This document shows positions 18,041 to 26,600 of a DNA stretch of 33,268 nucleotides, one piece after another (the stretch's first letter is position 1; every line of letters starts with the position of its first letter). The DNA is from Phallusia fumigata (taxonomy: Eukaryota > Chordata > Ascidiacea > Phlebobranchia > Ascidiidae), in assembly GCA_008931825.1 (NCBI GenBank), contig QXVZ01022878.1, positions 1-33,268 on the forward strand. Direction: 5' to 3'. Under the pieces are notes generated by a model that was not told the origin of the DNA, made no database searches, and saw only the letters and a program-made list of their open reading frames with translations. The translations under genes and the position numbers were made by a program.

Positions 18041-18270
18041 AAGCGCAAATCCAAATCACACCACGTCACGCCAATTTGACCGCCAAGTTTTTAGGCGCTT
18101 TGCCCCTCGCTGCAAATCTGCTCCGAACGCAGCTTACCAAGAGCGCTCCTGTGACGTTTTTAGGGAACGCGTTTTGATTGGTAGAGAAGAAGAAAGAAAA
18201 AAGAAAAAGGCGAACTCGCATAGTTCTGGTGCGTGCGATGTGTCATTCTTCGTTTGCAACTCGCGACGAA
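18041..18270 (+). promoter_or_regulatory. array promoter, copy 2
   Basis: CGTCA (18064-18068), CCAAT (18071-18075), TGACGT (18152-18157) and ATTGG (18177-18181) sit in the same order as in copy 1, with the same 25-bp step from TGACGT to the last ATTGG. The start-like tract TGTCATTCTTCGTTTGC (18241) is also shared. TGATGTCAC at 18032 may belong to it. Confidence 0.6.
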
Positions 18271-18323
18271 GGTTGTGAAGTGTGGCACAGTCCAAAGACG
18301 ACTTACGAGCAGAAACTAGTTAG
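18245..18323 (+). other. array unit 2, likely first exon
   Basis: Aligns with 7371-7454 and ends at donor GTAATT. A hairpin GCAGAAAC / GTTTGCTTCTGC-like around 18310-18345 stands where H3 is in unit 1, but it lacks GTGCAC. Confidence 0.45.
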
Positions 18324-18418
18324 GTAATTTCATGTTTGCTTCTGCACCTATACCGAAGTTGTTGTTTTGTGAGTCTTATTTAATGCAACACTACCGATGT
18401 TGGATCTTTTCGTTTCAG

Positions 18419-18525
18419 GTCCTCGTGCAACTTCTGATTGATGTTTCCATTATCCACCGATTTGCTCGACCGCCACCTCGACACTTTAGCTGCAGAAGGG
18501 TCGTCAAATATCTTGTGTAAAACAG
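18419..18525 (+). other. exon block F2, possible start-codon exon
   Basis: Acceptor TTCGTTTCAG, GC donor GCAAGT (18526). From ATG at 18441 the frame is open to the end of the block (MFPLSTDLLDRHLDTLAAEG...). 107 nt. Confidence 0.5.
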
Positions 18526-18580
18526 GCAAGTAGATCTAAAATTCCATGCAATCTAACTAAAGATCAACTGGTATAATACG

Positions 18581-18610
18581 AAGTAAACCAGGGTGCACAC
18601 TGGTTTGCTT
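18581..18610 (+). other. H3 hairpin with GUGCAC loop
   Basis: AAGTAAACCAG / CTGGTTTGCTT: 11 consecutive pairs, loop GGTGCACA (GTGCAC 18593-18598). Both arms differ from other H3 copies in matching ways, so the pairing is kept by compensation. Confidence 0.78.
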
Positions 18611-18686
18611 CAGGACCTATACCGAAATGTAAAGTTTTGACAAATTATCAAATGCACCTTACTGCCTTTGGATTATTTTGTTTCAG

Positions 18687-18819
18687 GTCCTCGTGCCACT
18701 TCTGTTCACTGCAACCACATGTTGCCGCCGGATTATATTTGAAGTTAAACATTGTCAATACCGAAGATGTCCCTGGTGAAATTGTTTAAATTGTAACATG
18801 CTACCATACACAAAACAAG
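18687..18819 (+). other. exon block F3
   Basis: Acceptor TTTTGTTTCAG, GC donor GCAAGT (18820). Starts GTCCTCGTGCCACTTCTG. Phase 0 is open for about 30 codons, then stops. Confidence 0.45.
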
Positions 18820-18880
18820 GCAAGTGAAAGGTGATCCTACATATAGCATTAAATTCAATGTATTTTTGATCAAGCATGGG

Positions 18881-18911
18881 AAGACAGTGTAATGTGCACT
18901 TATCCTGCCTT
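18881..18911 (+). other. H1 hairpin with GUGCAC loop
   Basis: AAGACAG / CTGCCTT (6 of 7), GTAA / TTAT, loop TGTGCAC (GTGCAC 18894-18899). 74 nt before the acceptor at 18985. Confidence 0.65.
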
Positions 18912-18985
18912 ACCAAGTTAAGACGTTTAAATGTGTTGTTATTCAACGTGTTGAATTTCTGTTGCTGTTTATCTATATTTCGCAG

Positions 18986-19010
18986 AATACGGAAATGACG
19001 ACTTGTCTAT
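18986..19010 (+). other. 25-nt micro-exon block
   Basis: Between TATATTTCGCAG and GTAAGT. It is short and fits the hairpin-to-acceptor spacing of the other introns. Confidence 0.35.
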
Positions 19011-19134
19011 GTAAGTACGGCAGAGCTACATTTCCGCCAGGTAAACTCAACGAATGCCCCCTGTTAATGCGTTCACTTTAGCACAACGCAATGTGTTATT
19101 ACGCAATAATAATTTTTTGTTTTTTGTCATATAG

Positions 19135-19242
19135 GTCACACATTCGTATTGGTGGTAAAACGTACCACCACTATCACTAAGTGGAGAAACATCGTTCGTA
19201 CGTAAGCTTCTGTGAATTTCCCAAACAAAGGACAAAAAACAG
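19135..19242 (+). other. exon block F4
   Basis: Acceptor TTTTGTCATATAG, GC donor GCGAGT (19243), end AAAAAACAG as in F2. Contains an internal GGTGGTAAAACGTACCACC hairpin (19151-19169) not seen elsewhere. Confidence 0.4.
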
Positions 19243-19302
19243 GCGAGTAAAAGATGAATATTCAACTAGCTGTTAATTGGAATGTTTTATGTCGATCATG
19301 GG

Positions 19303-19333
19303 AAGGCGGTATAACCTACACTCATCCTGTCTT
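19303..19333 (+). other. H1 hairpin, decayed loop
   Basis: AAGGCGG / CTGTCTT still pairs with G-U, but the loop reads CCTACAC. Confidence 0.45.
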
Positions 19334-19418
19334 AGCATGTCGCCGTATTTAAACGTGTTGTAAACTAACATTGCATAGCGCGTAGAATTCCCAGTACTGT
19401 TTCTGCTTCAATTCGCAG

Positions 19419-19462
19419 AAGCGTCTTCGTGTAGTCGGGTGCGAGAGAACTAAGAGTTGAAT
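19419..19462 (+). other. exon-like block after H1
   Basis: Follows CAATTCGCAG. Matches the sequence at about 22382-22425 (GCGTCTTCGTGTAGTCGGG / GAGTCCTCGTGTATTCGGG). The donor is unclear. Confidence 0.3.
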
Positions 19463-19496
19463 AGGATACAATACAAATATAAACGTAAAATTAATT

Positions 19497-19645
19497 TAAT
19501 TTCACAAACACTTTCCTGTTGCTGCGACGAATGGCGATCCTGGTGTTGATTTTTGCATGGCATTTTTCATGTTGCACTTGCTATTGTGCATGTCTGTTTT
19601 GTTGAACATTCGTTTGTCAGCATCGGTGGAAGTGTCCACGTTAAA
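19497..19645 (+). other. H4 structured intronic element, copy 5
   Basis: CGAATG (19528-19533) / CATTCG (19607-19612), terminal GTGGA / TCCAC. Core conserved. Confidence 0.6.
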
Positions 19646-19870
19646 ATAACTTTCCGTTTAAATCACAAAGATGTTAAAATGTCAAGAAAAGATCAAACTG
19701 CGGGTTAGCACGCAAATGTTAAATATGAACCAAACTAGCAGAAGCAGTATTATGGTGATATTATGTTAACGCATTTACTGTATTGGAATGCGCGAGAAAT
19801 GTTAACTACACCATATATTTCTTTAGACTTGTAATATTTAACTTCAATACTGTTGTTAGTTTTGTTGCAG

Positions 19871-19934
19871 ATTCGTTTTTCAAAGACTGATGGTTAATAT
19901 ATATCATCGTGATCAGATGCATCACATGTCAAAT
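19871..19934 (+). other. exon block W2, short
   Basis: Acceptor TTTTGTTGCAG, donor GTAAGT. Ends in the W frame YHRDQMHHMSN. The middle of W is deleted. Confidence 0.4.
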
Positions 19935-19999
19935 GTAAGTAAACAACACATTGTTGTTTTTTGTTGCACAGTACTGCTGTTGGATCCTTTTGCTTCCAG

Positions 20000-20131
20000 G
20001 TACTATGTTCACTGCAACCACATGCTGCTCGACCGCCACCACACCGTGGCTTTTGAACTGAAACATTGTCCATATGGAAGATGACCCTGGTAACATTACT
20101 TGAACTGCAACATAAGGACTAAACACAAAAG
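20000..20131 (+). other. exon block F5
   Basis: Acceptor TTTTGCTTCCAG, GC donor GCAAGT (20132). Shares TTCACTGCAACCACATG and GAAACATTGTC with F3. No long frame. Confidence 0.4.
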
Positions 20132-20192
20132 GCAAGTGAACGTTGGTCTTAAAACTAGCATTAAATACAATATATTTCGGGTCGAGGATGGG

Positions 20193-20222
20193 AAGACTGT
20201 GCAACGTACATTTGCCTGTCTG
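20193..20222 (+). other. H1 hairpin, decayed loop
   Basis: AAGACTG ... CTGTCT with a mismatch. The loop reads CGTACAT. Confidence 0.4.
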
Positions 20223-20271
20223 CGCATGTTTACCGCATAGAATTCCCAGTACTGTTTCTACTTTGTTTCAG

Positions 20272-20334
20272 GTGAGAGAGAATAGGAAGGAAAGAAGTTC
20301 CCTCGCTGCAAGGCAGGAACGTAACGTCCTCAAA
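20272..20334 (+). other. exon-like block after H1
   Basis: Acceptor CTTTGTTTCAG, donor GTAAGT. Preceded by the same GAATTCCCAGTACTGTTTCT as 19419. Unrecognised content. Confidence 0.35.
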
Positions 20335-20488
20335 GTAAGTGTCGGCAAATGGAGGGTCAAATGTGCAGCAAAACAAAGTATTCCGCCTACCTGATGAATC
20401 TTAAAGCCAATTTTTAGCTTTATATGAACAATTAAAAAGATTCCAGACACAAAGACGGCCACATACAAACTTGTTGATTGTGTTGCAG

Positions 20489-20597
20489 ATTTTCGTCAAT
20501 CTTCGAACCATCCAACAACACCTCCATTTCGGAAGCGTGTTGAAAATAAGATTCGATTGAAACCAGTGTACGTTACAGAAGGATCAAAATGATAAAT
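20489..20597 (+). other. exon block E-like in unit 2
   Basis: Acceptor TTGTGTTGCAG, donor GTAAGT. Start ATTTTCGTCAATCTTCG as at 7950. Phase 0 runs about 24 codons. Confidence 0.4.
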
Positions 20598-20660
20598 GTA
20601 AGTAAACTAAAGTCACTAAGAACAGAACAGAACAGAACGGAATAGAATACTATTTATTTG

Positions 20661-20751
20661 TTATTGAAAGACTGGTCCGGAATATCAAACGGATTGGAAA
20701 AGCTACATTTACAAAAGCAGGAATTAGGATGATATGCATCAGATGACAAAT
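20661..20751 (+). other. exon block W3, acceptor lost
   Basis: GTCCGGAATATCAAACGG...GATGACAAAT with donor GTAAGT. The expected TTGCAG is replaced by an AGAACAGAACGGAATAG repeat. Confidence 0.35.
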
Positions 20752-20769
20752 GTAAGTAAATAGGCATGT

Positions 20770-21840
20770 TAATGTACTTCTGTAACTTTTTTCTTTTTCA
20801 TTTTTCCCCCGTTGTATAAGCAAATGTTATTTAAATTTTTACAAATGATAGATAGGCATTTGAAGATGTAAACTGTACCTTCTGACCCCAGTCGGACCCA
20901 ATGTAGAAAATTTATTTTAAAATTTTTGAAACTTGGTAAAGTGCACAGTACTTGGTTGGATACACCTATTTTTACCTTTTGAACTTCAAATCTTAATTGC
21001 ATGATAACTGATTATTGGTTGTTTACCGCGGACTGTTTTGCCCCAAACGCAAACGATGTGACGCCAGTGTTTGTATTAGGCTTCCTACCTTACACATAAG
21101 CGTTTATCCGGCCGGCCGGAGTTTCGCTGACTTAATGAAGGTGTAACTGCGCAATGGTAACCCTAATTATAGATTCCTGGAAAGGGAAACATAATGTTCT
21201 CACTCTGTTGGTTTTGTTTTTTCTCTTTTTTTTCTTTTTCGTAAACTGTAGCATGTCCATGTACCGGAAATGTTCGGTAGAGTTGGGTGAAACTTTCACA
21301 GATGCAACATATGATCATGTAGTTGTGTCATGATTTCATAACCTTCAATGAGTAAATAGCTTTTCCAACGTTTTGCATGCTTATAAACACCACAAACGAA
21401 ACAATTCTGCAATGATAGGGTTACATAAGTGAAAAAGGCCATAGGTTAGATGGAATATAAACCGATTGTTCCAGTTGAATTAAACTTTGGTGGGTGGTGG
21501 TTCAAGTCGGGGTTGTCACTAACTTAGTGATCATGATGTCCTAGTGGTTGATATGTAGCTCCCTCTAGTGGGTCACCTTTCAAACCATGTTCGATGTTGC
21601 TCTTTATCCTGTAGCCCCAGCGGTTAACCAACTAGCCGCCTAAAATGTGTCAAATCACTAAACAATATCTAAATGTATGAAATTTGGACAGTGTGTGAAA
21701 CATGCCATTGAGGTGTATTAATTTTTAGTTTGACACCATAGCCCCAGCAGTTATCCCACTAGCTCCCTACAACAGACGCGGCCCAGTGTTTTATATTATA
21801 CCACTGCTTTACGTATAAGTGAAAATCAAGCTGTAATTGC
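20770..21840. repeat. interspersed repeat family R, copy 1
   Basis: Shares with other copies GATAGATAGG / CACCTAGAAG-type starts, CAAACGATGTGACGCC, GTAACTGCGCAATGGTAACC, GCATGTCCATG and GGGTTACATAAGTGAAA, then GTGGGTGGTGGTTCAAGTC. No open frame seen. Boundaries are approximate. Confidence 0.45.
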
Positions 21841-22066
21841 GCAATTGTGACCGACACGCGTTTGCTACGCCACGCGGTAAAAGACGGTGCGTTACAACAA
21901 CTCTGCTCTTATTTACAATGGGTTTCTGCAGGAGATTTGGCCAAAAGCCTATATTTGGTCTGTCAAAGGTCAAAATGTTGTTACTGAGGTATTGAACGTA
22001 ATAACTAACAATGCAATATGTGTAAAATATCATTTAAGTTTTTTTGCATTGTTTGATTTTTTGCAG

Positions 22067-22118
22067 GAAATGTATTGGGACGGCAAAGAAGAAAACAGAC
22101 GCAACCTACATTCCTAAA
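22067..22118 (+). other. exon block X2
   Basis: Acceptor GATTTTTTGCAG, donor GTTAAG. Phase +2 is open (NVLGRQRRKQTQPTFL). Confidence 0.5.
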
Positions 22119-22164
22119 GTTAAGTTGACATATATTTATACGTACATAGGGAAATTATGTTATC

Positions 22165-22196
22165 GGGGTGGTTGAGAGTGCACGCTTAACCGCCCC
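22165..22196 (+). other. H2 hairpin with GUGCAC loop
   Basis: GGGGTGGT / ACCGCCCC plus TGAG / CTTA: 12 consecutive pairs, loop AGTGCACG (GTGCAC 22178-22183). TGAG/CTTA covaries with TAAG/CTTG at 16565. Confidence 0.78.
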
Positions 22197-22290
22197 TGCA
22201 TATTAATTTACATTTTTTTCCATAACTTCGATGTATAGTTAAATACAGCTAACGTTGTACGTTGAGATTTCTGTGTTTTACCATTTTTGG

Positions 22291-22358
22291 AACTCGCCTT
22301 CAGGATACCATTCTTGCAAAAGGACCGCAGGGATTGGACGGCCTGTTGCACAACGGAC
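22291..22358 (+). other. exon block Y2, degenerate acceptor
   Basis: AACTCGCCTTCAGGATACC...CAGGGATTGGACGGCC...GCACAACGG matches Y1, but TTTTGG replaces the AG acceptor and the donor is lost. Confidence 0.35.
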
Positions 22359-22439
22359 GATAAACTCCAGTCAGCTTCGTTTCGCAAAAGAGTCCTCGTG
22401 TATTCGGGTGCTGGAGAACAAGATGGAAAGAACTTGACG

Positions 22440-23385
22440 TCCGGCCGTAATTGCTGTCAAACATACGCCTCTGGTAGGTGCAAAATGGTTATGAAAATTG
22501 ATTGCTGTTTTGTGTAAACTTAAATGTNGCGTTTGTTTTTCCTTTTTTCTACCCTGCAACTTGTCCATGCAAATGAAATATTCAGTGAATTTAGATGAAA
22601 CTTTTATGACTGGTAGATGTGATCAAGGAGTTGTGCCATCTGTTTCGTTTGACCCCATTGCCCCAACGCCCGTTTGTCTCAAAAGAATCAAACATGATGC
22701 ATGCTTGCAAACACCACAAACGAAAGGTTTCTGTATTAATAGGGTTACATAAGTGAAAGTGGTAACATGGCGAATAGATTATGAACCGATTGTCCCTGAT
22801 GAATTGACTTCAGTGGGTGGTCAAGTCGCGGATTGTCACTAACTTAGGAAATGCAAGGCCTTGGTGGATGGCTTCCTCTAGTGTAGTGGTTCTTACCATT
22901 TTTTCTTATCGGTAACCCTATGAAATCATATACCAGTTCTTTTACCCTTTTTCGTAAATTCCGGATAATAATTATTTTTCCCATGTTCAAACACTAAACA
23001 ATTTTTGTTTGTAGTATCTGTATAACGGCTTCTAATGATTCATCAAGCCCACTAGAAACATATCTCTTTCCGCTTAGGTGTACTGGTTGGTACCCCTGGT
23101 TGAAAACCCCTGCTCTAGTAGTTAACATTTCAAGCAATTAACATTAAATTTTAACATATTTTAGGTTGAACCATTGTGATGTAACAAGTGATGTATTTTG
23201 CCCTTTGGCTACTGAACTAGCCCCTTACTTGTGTCAAGTTACCAAACAGTTTCAGAATTGTATGAAATTCGGATAGATTGTGCAACATGCTATCGTGGTG
23301 CATACATTTCTAAACCCCATAGTCCCAGCAGTTGCCCCATCAGCCCCTACAATGGGCTAAATTACTAAAAAAGCCTAAATTGTAT
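22440..23385. repeat. interspersed repeat family R, copy 2
   Basis: Matches copy 1 (CAACTTGTCCATGC, ACACCACAAACGAAA, AATAGGGTTACATAAGTGAAA, GTGGGTGGTCAAGTC). It contains one N at 22527 and a nested hAT-like element. Confidence 0.45.
22884..23112. mobile_element. hAT-like MITE with 8-bp target duplication
   Basis: The left end TAGTGGTTCTTACC and right end GGTTGAAAACCCCTG are imperfect inverted repeats of the common CAGTGGTTCTCAACC type. Flanks CTCTAGTG (22876-22883) and CTCTAGTA (23113-23120) fit an 8-bp target duplication. About 229 bp, no coding capacity, inserted in repeat R. Confidence 0.65.
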
Positions 23386-23387
23386 AA

Positions 23388-23509
23388 TGTATGTGCAATG
23401 GCAATTTGGAGAACGTCACCTTTACAGTTTTTGGTTTTCTCGTTTACGCCAGTATACTATGCATTGTGTTCTGTCTTTAAATGTCTAACATATTTGCATT
23501 GTTCAATAG
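23388..23509 (+). other. conserved pre-X intronic block K, copy 2
   Basis: TATGTGCAATGGCAATTTGGAGAACGTCACC... recurs upstream of X4, X6, X7 and X8. No splice-site pair inside; function unknown. Confidence 0.4.
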
Positions 23510-23561
23510 GAAATGTATTGAGACGGTAAAGCAGGAAACAGAAGCAACCTGCATTCTTATA
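23510..23561 (+). other. exon block X3
   Basis: Acceptor GTTCAATAG, donor GTTAAG. The X frame has a stop after NVLRR. Confidence 0.45.
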
Positions 23562-23610
23562 GTTAAGTTGATGTTGATAGATATAGATGTTTACATGGCG
23601 AAATTGAGTA

Positions 23611-23647
23611 ACAGGGAGGTTTAGAGTGCACGCTTGACCGCCACTGT
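23611..23647 (+). other. H2 hairpin with GUGCAC loop
   Basis: ACAG / CTGT and GGT / ACC with an internal loop. GTGCAC at 23626-23631 in AGTGCACG. A weaker stem than other H2 copies. Confidence 0.55.
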
Positions 23648-23738
23648 TTTTTAAATACTTGTACCATTAAATTTCGATAACTTGGATGCATAATTTAATG
23701 CAGCGATCGATGTTGACATTTTTGCGTTTTTATACCAG

Positions 23739-23818
23739 AATTCTATACCAGCATCGCTTCCAGAAGACCAATATTGCATGAGGAACTACTTGGATCGAAC
23801 GTCTTTAATGTCCAACAG
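23739..23818 (+). other. exon block Y3 (open)
   Basis: 80 nt, acceptor TTTTATACCAG, donor GTAATT. Phase 1 is open: SIASRRPILHEELLGS. Confidence 0.55.
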
Positions 23819-23852
23819 GTAATTGACTGTGACCCGTTTATATTCGACTGCT

Positions 23853-23886
23853 GAAGGCTAACCAGGGTGCACACTGTTTAGCCTTC
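23853..23886 (+). other. H3 hairpin with GUGCAC loop
   Basis: GAAGGCTAACCAG / CTGTTTAGCCTTC, 12 of 13, loop GGTGCACA (GTGCAC 23867-23872). 71 nt before the Z acceptor. Confidence 0.72.
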
Positions 23887-23957
23887 GCGATATGTTTTTG
23901 CGCTTTGCTTTACAAGTGATAGTTTGCACTTTTCTGCCTCTGATGTTTTTGTTTCAG

Positions 23958-24066
23958 AAACTGAAGTCTTGCCGCTGTCAAGGATAGAACAGGATTTGTC
24001 AGAAAACCATTTTCGTGTAAAGTTACTGGGATCTCCGACTCCGAAAACGTTTAAATGTTCGATAAG
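23958..24066 (+). other. exon block Z1 (open)
   Basis: 109 nt, acceptor TTTTTGTTTCAG, donor GTAATT. Phase +2 is open throughout (LPLSRIEQDLSENHFRVKLL, then GSPTPKTFKC). Z is the partner of D. Confidence 0.5.
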
Positions 24067-24069
24067 GTA

Positions 24070-25080
24070 ATTGCCTTTTTTCCATTTATTTCGTTTTATC
24101 TGTTGCCGCCGGTATGTTTCCATCGTTTAAGTCAAAAAGTCTTCTCACTTTATTTGAAGTGGCGCACATGATGAATAAGTATCGGAAGTTTGGACGGTAA
24201 CTTTTGACTCCAGATAACATCACCTAGATGTTTCTTATTGTGATAGTTGGGACATTGCAAAGTATTTGGAAGTATTTTATAACTTTTGGTAGGATTGACC
24301 TATTCCAATTGCCATTGTTTCCATGCCCTTTAATTTAGACTTACTAATCCAAATGTATCGAAATTCATAATGTAGATTTATTGGGTGCTTATAGGTTGTT
24401 TGAAAATTTTTGAAATTCCAGCTCTATGTATAAGTGCTTAAACGCTGACTGTTCACATCCATACGCAAACAAAGCGATGCGAAGGGAGTGATTGACGCGT
24501 TTGCGACCCAAGCGGTGAGACAGGCGATTCGCCTACTAAAATTAGGTTGTTAATGCGCAATGGTAACCTCAATTCGTTTGCTAAACCGAGATGTTGAGAA
24601 GAGTGCCTTTTTTCCATTTAATTCGTTTTTTCTGTTATCGCCTGTATGTTTCCACCGTTTAATCAAAAAGGTTTTTTCACTTAATTTAAATTTGTGCACA
24701 TGATTGATAAGTAACTGAGATTGTGCACTGCAAATTTTGACTTCAGTTGACCCATCAGTTTACCCATACTTCGTACTTACTTATACAAATATTGAAATTC
24801 ATAATGTGATTTATAGGGTGCTTATAGGTTGCGTAAAATTTCAGCCCCACGAATGAGTGTTTAACGCTAACTTTTCTACCCCAAACGCAAACGAAGCGAC
24901 ACAAAGGGAGTAATTGACGAGTTTACGACCCAAGCGGTGGTTGATAACTGGATGCTAGGCTGCTCAAATTCGTTTGCTATATCGAGATGTAGAGGATATT
25001 GCGTCACAGCAAGTATATTACTACCTTTTTGATAATTAGTTTGGTCAGTATAAATCATTACTATTTAGTTGTATTGAAAA
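24070..25080. repeat. repeat family R, copies 3 and 4 in tandem
   Basis: Two direct copies (about 24070-24530 and 24597-24980) share CCTTTTTTCCATTTA...TCGTTTT, CACATGAT, and CGCAAACGAAGCGAC...GAGTTTACGACCCAAGCGG. No frame. Confidence 0.45.
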
Positions 25081-25690
25081 CGCAACAAATCTCCACGCGT
25101 AGGGAGTGATTGACATGTTATGCGACAGGCGCAGCCTAACACTGCGAGATATTCTCTCGGACATAAGATACTCTCTCGTGCTGCTTAGTGATTCAATTTG
25201 TAAAACTGAAGCTGTGGTCACGTAAACAAAACGCTCTGCTCCTATTTACAGCAGTTCTCTACGGTACAGTAGCATGTACGCTTACATTTGCTCTTCCAAA
25301 TGGCGAAACGTTGTTGAATTAATAGCGCATCACTGAATCCGCGTTGGAAAAAGTCATTTAGAGTTAGTATTCCGGTTTGCTGATGCTCGACCAAAGGTTA
25401 ACTGCAGGTCAACCTATTGGTTAGTCTGGCTGTGAGTTTACATACAGATTATAATTGTCATGGTGCTAGAAATGTTTTGGGGATTCGGACAGGCTTTTTC
25501 TTTACTTCGTGTTTGAATTTATCGTTGCGATTCATAAATTGACCACGCCCTATTATAAACACTACCAGTTATCAAATTTATGTCGTTGGGACCAATGTGT
25601 ATATGGTTTAAGAAACAACTATGTTTTAATTAATGCCAAGAAATGTAATGACCCAATGCTATAGGTGGAAAATATCGTTTAATGGGTGGT
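25081..25690. other. intronic stretch, R-like fragments
   Basis: CTCCACGCGTAGGGAG (25091) recurs at 27481. Otherwise I see no exon or hairpin that I can support. Confidence 0.35.
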
Positions 25691-25691
25691 A

Positions 25692-25814
25692 GTGTATGTG
25701 AATTGGCAGTGTGGAGAACGTCACCTCTAGTTTTTGGTTTTCTTATTCAAGTCAGCACAGGCATTTTGCTTTGTCTTGAAATGTTTAACATGTTTTTTTT
25801 CCATTGTTTAATAG
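25692..25814 (+). other. conserved pre-X intronic block K, copy 3
   Basis: TATGTGAATTGGCAGTGTGGAGAACGTCACC... precedes X4, as in the other K copies. Confidence 0.4.
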
Positions 25815-25865
25815 AAAATGGATCGAGACGGCAAAGCCGGAAACACAAGCAAACTGCATTTCAGA
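25815..25865 (+). other. exon block X4
   Basis: Acceptor GTTTAATAG, donor GTTAAG. Phase +2 is open (NGSRRQSRKHKQTAFQ). Confidence 0.5.
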
Positions 25866-25918
25866 GTTAAGTTGAAGTTGGTGGATATTTATGTTTACAT
25901 AGCGAAATTGATGAACAT

Positions 25919-25948
25919 GGGTGGTTTAGAGTGCACGCTTGACCGCCC
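25919..25948 (+). other. H2 hairpin with GUGCAC loop
   Basis: GGGTGGT / ACCGCCC, AG / CT, loop AGTGCACG (GTGCAC 25931-25936). No Y follows; an H4 element comes next. Confidence 0.68.
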
Positions 25949-26046
25949 CTGTATTTTAATCACATTATGTGCTCTAATAAAATTCGATAACTTCGTTGCA
26001 TAATCAAATACAGCGGTCTTTTTTCGTCGACATATCTGTGTTTAAC

Positions 26047-26406
26047 ATAAAATTAAATGTAATTTTGTAAACACTTCCCTAGCTGTTGCTGCGACGAATA
26101 GCGAGCACGCCGTGTTGATTTTGGCATGATTTGCATGTTGCACCTGCTGTTTTGCTTGTCACTTGTTTCGTTCAACATTCGGTTGTCAGCATCGGTGAAG
26201 TGTTCACATTAAATAAATTCGCCCANATAAAATTAAATGTAATTTTGTAAACACTTCCCTAGCTGTTGCTGCGACGAATAGCGAGCACGCCGTGTTGATT
26301 TTGGCATGATTTGCATGTTGCACCTGCTGTTTTGCTTGTCACTTGTTTCGTTCAACATTCGGTTGTCAGCATCGGTGAAGTGTTCACATTAAATAAATTC
26401 GCCCAA
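26047..26406. repeat. perfect 180-bp direct duplication around an N
   Basis: 26047-26225 and 26227-26405 read the same, base for base, with N at 26226. Every other repeat here has diverged, so this is most likely two unmerged contig ends over one copy. Confidence 0.75.
26061..26208 (+). other. H4 structured intronic element, copy 6 (repeated at 26241-26388)
   Basis: CGAATA (26095-26100) / CATTCG (26176-26181) with one A-C mismatch. The terminal hairpin is GTGAA / TTCAC, a covarying change from GTGGA / TCCAC. Confidence 0.6.
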
Positions 26407-26600
26407 ACAAAGCAAAACCGTTTCAATCACAAAAGGCCTAAAACCTAACGATGAAATAAACTGTAGCTCAGCAAACTAAGTGTCAAATATGAAGCAAAAC
26501 TAGCAATATTACCATACTGATCTGCACGAGAAACCTTGCACTTTAATATTTTGTTAGGATTGTACATCAAACTTGAATGCTGTTGTTATTTTTGTTGCAG

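Noticed and set aside
8269-26388. H4 as a spliceosomal, U7 or spliced-leader RNA gene
   Set aside because: GATTTTTG looks like an Sm site, but no matching snRNA 5' end, flanking stem-loops in the right order or promoter element was seen.
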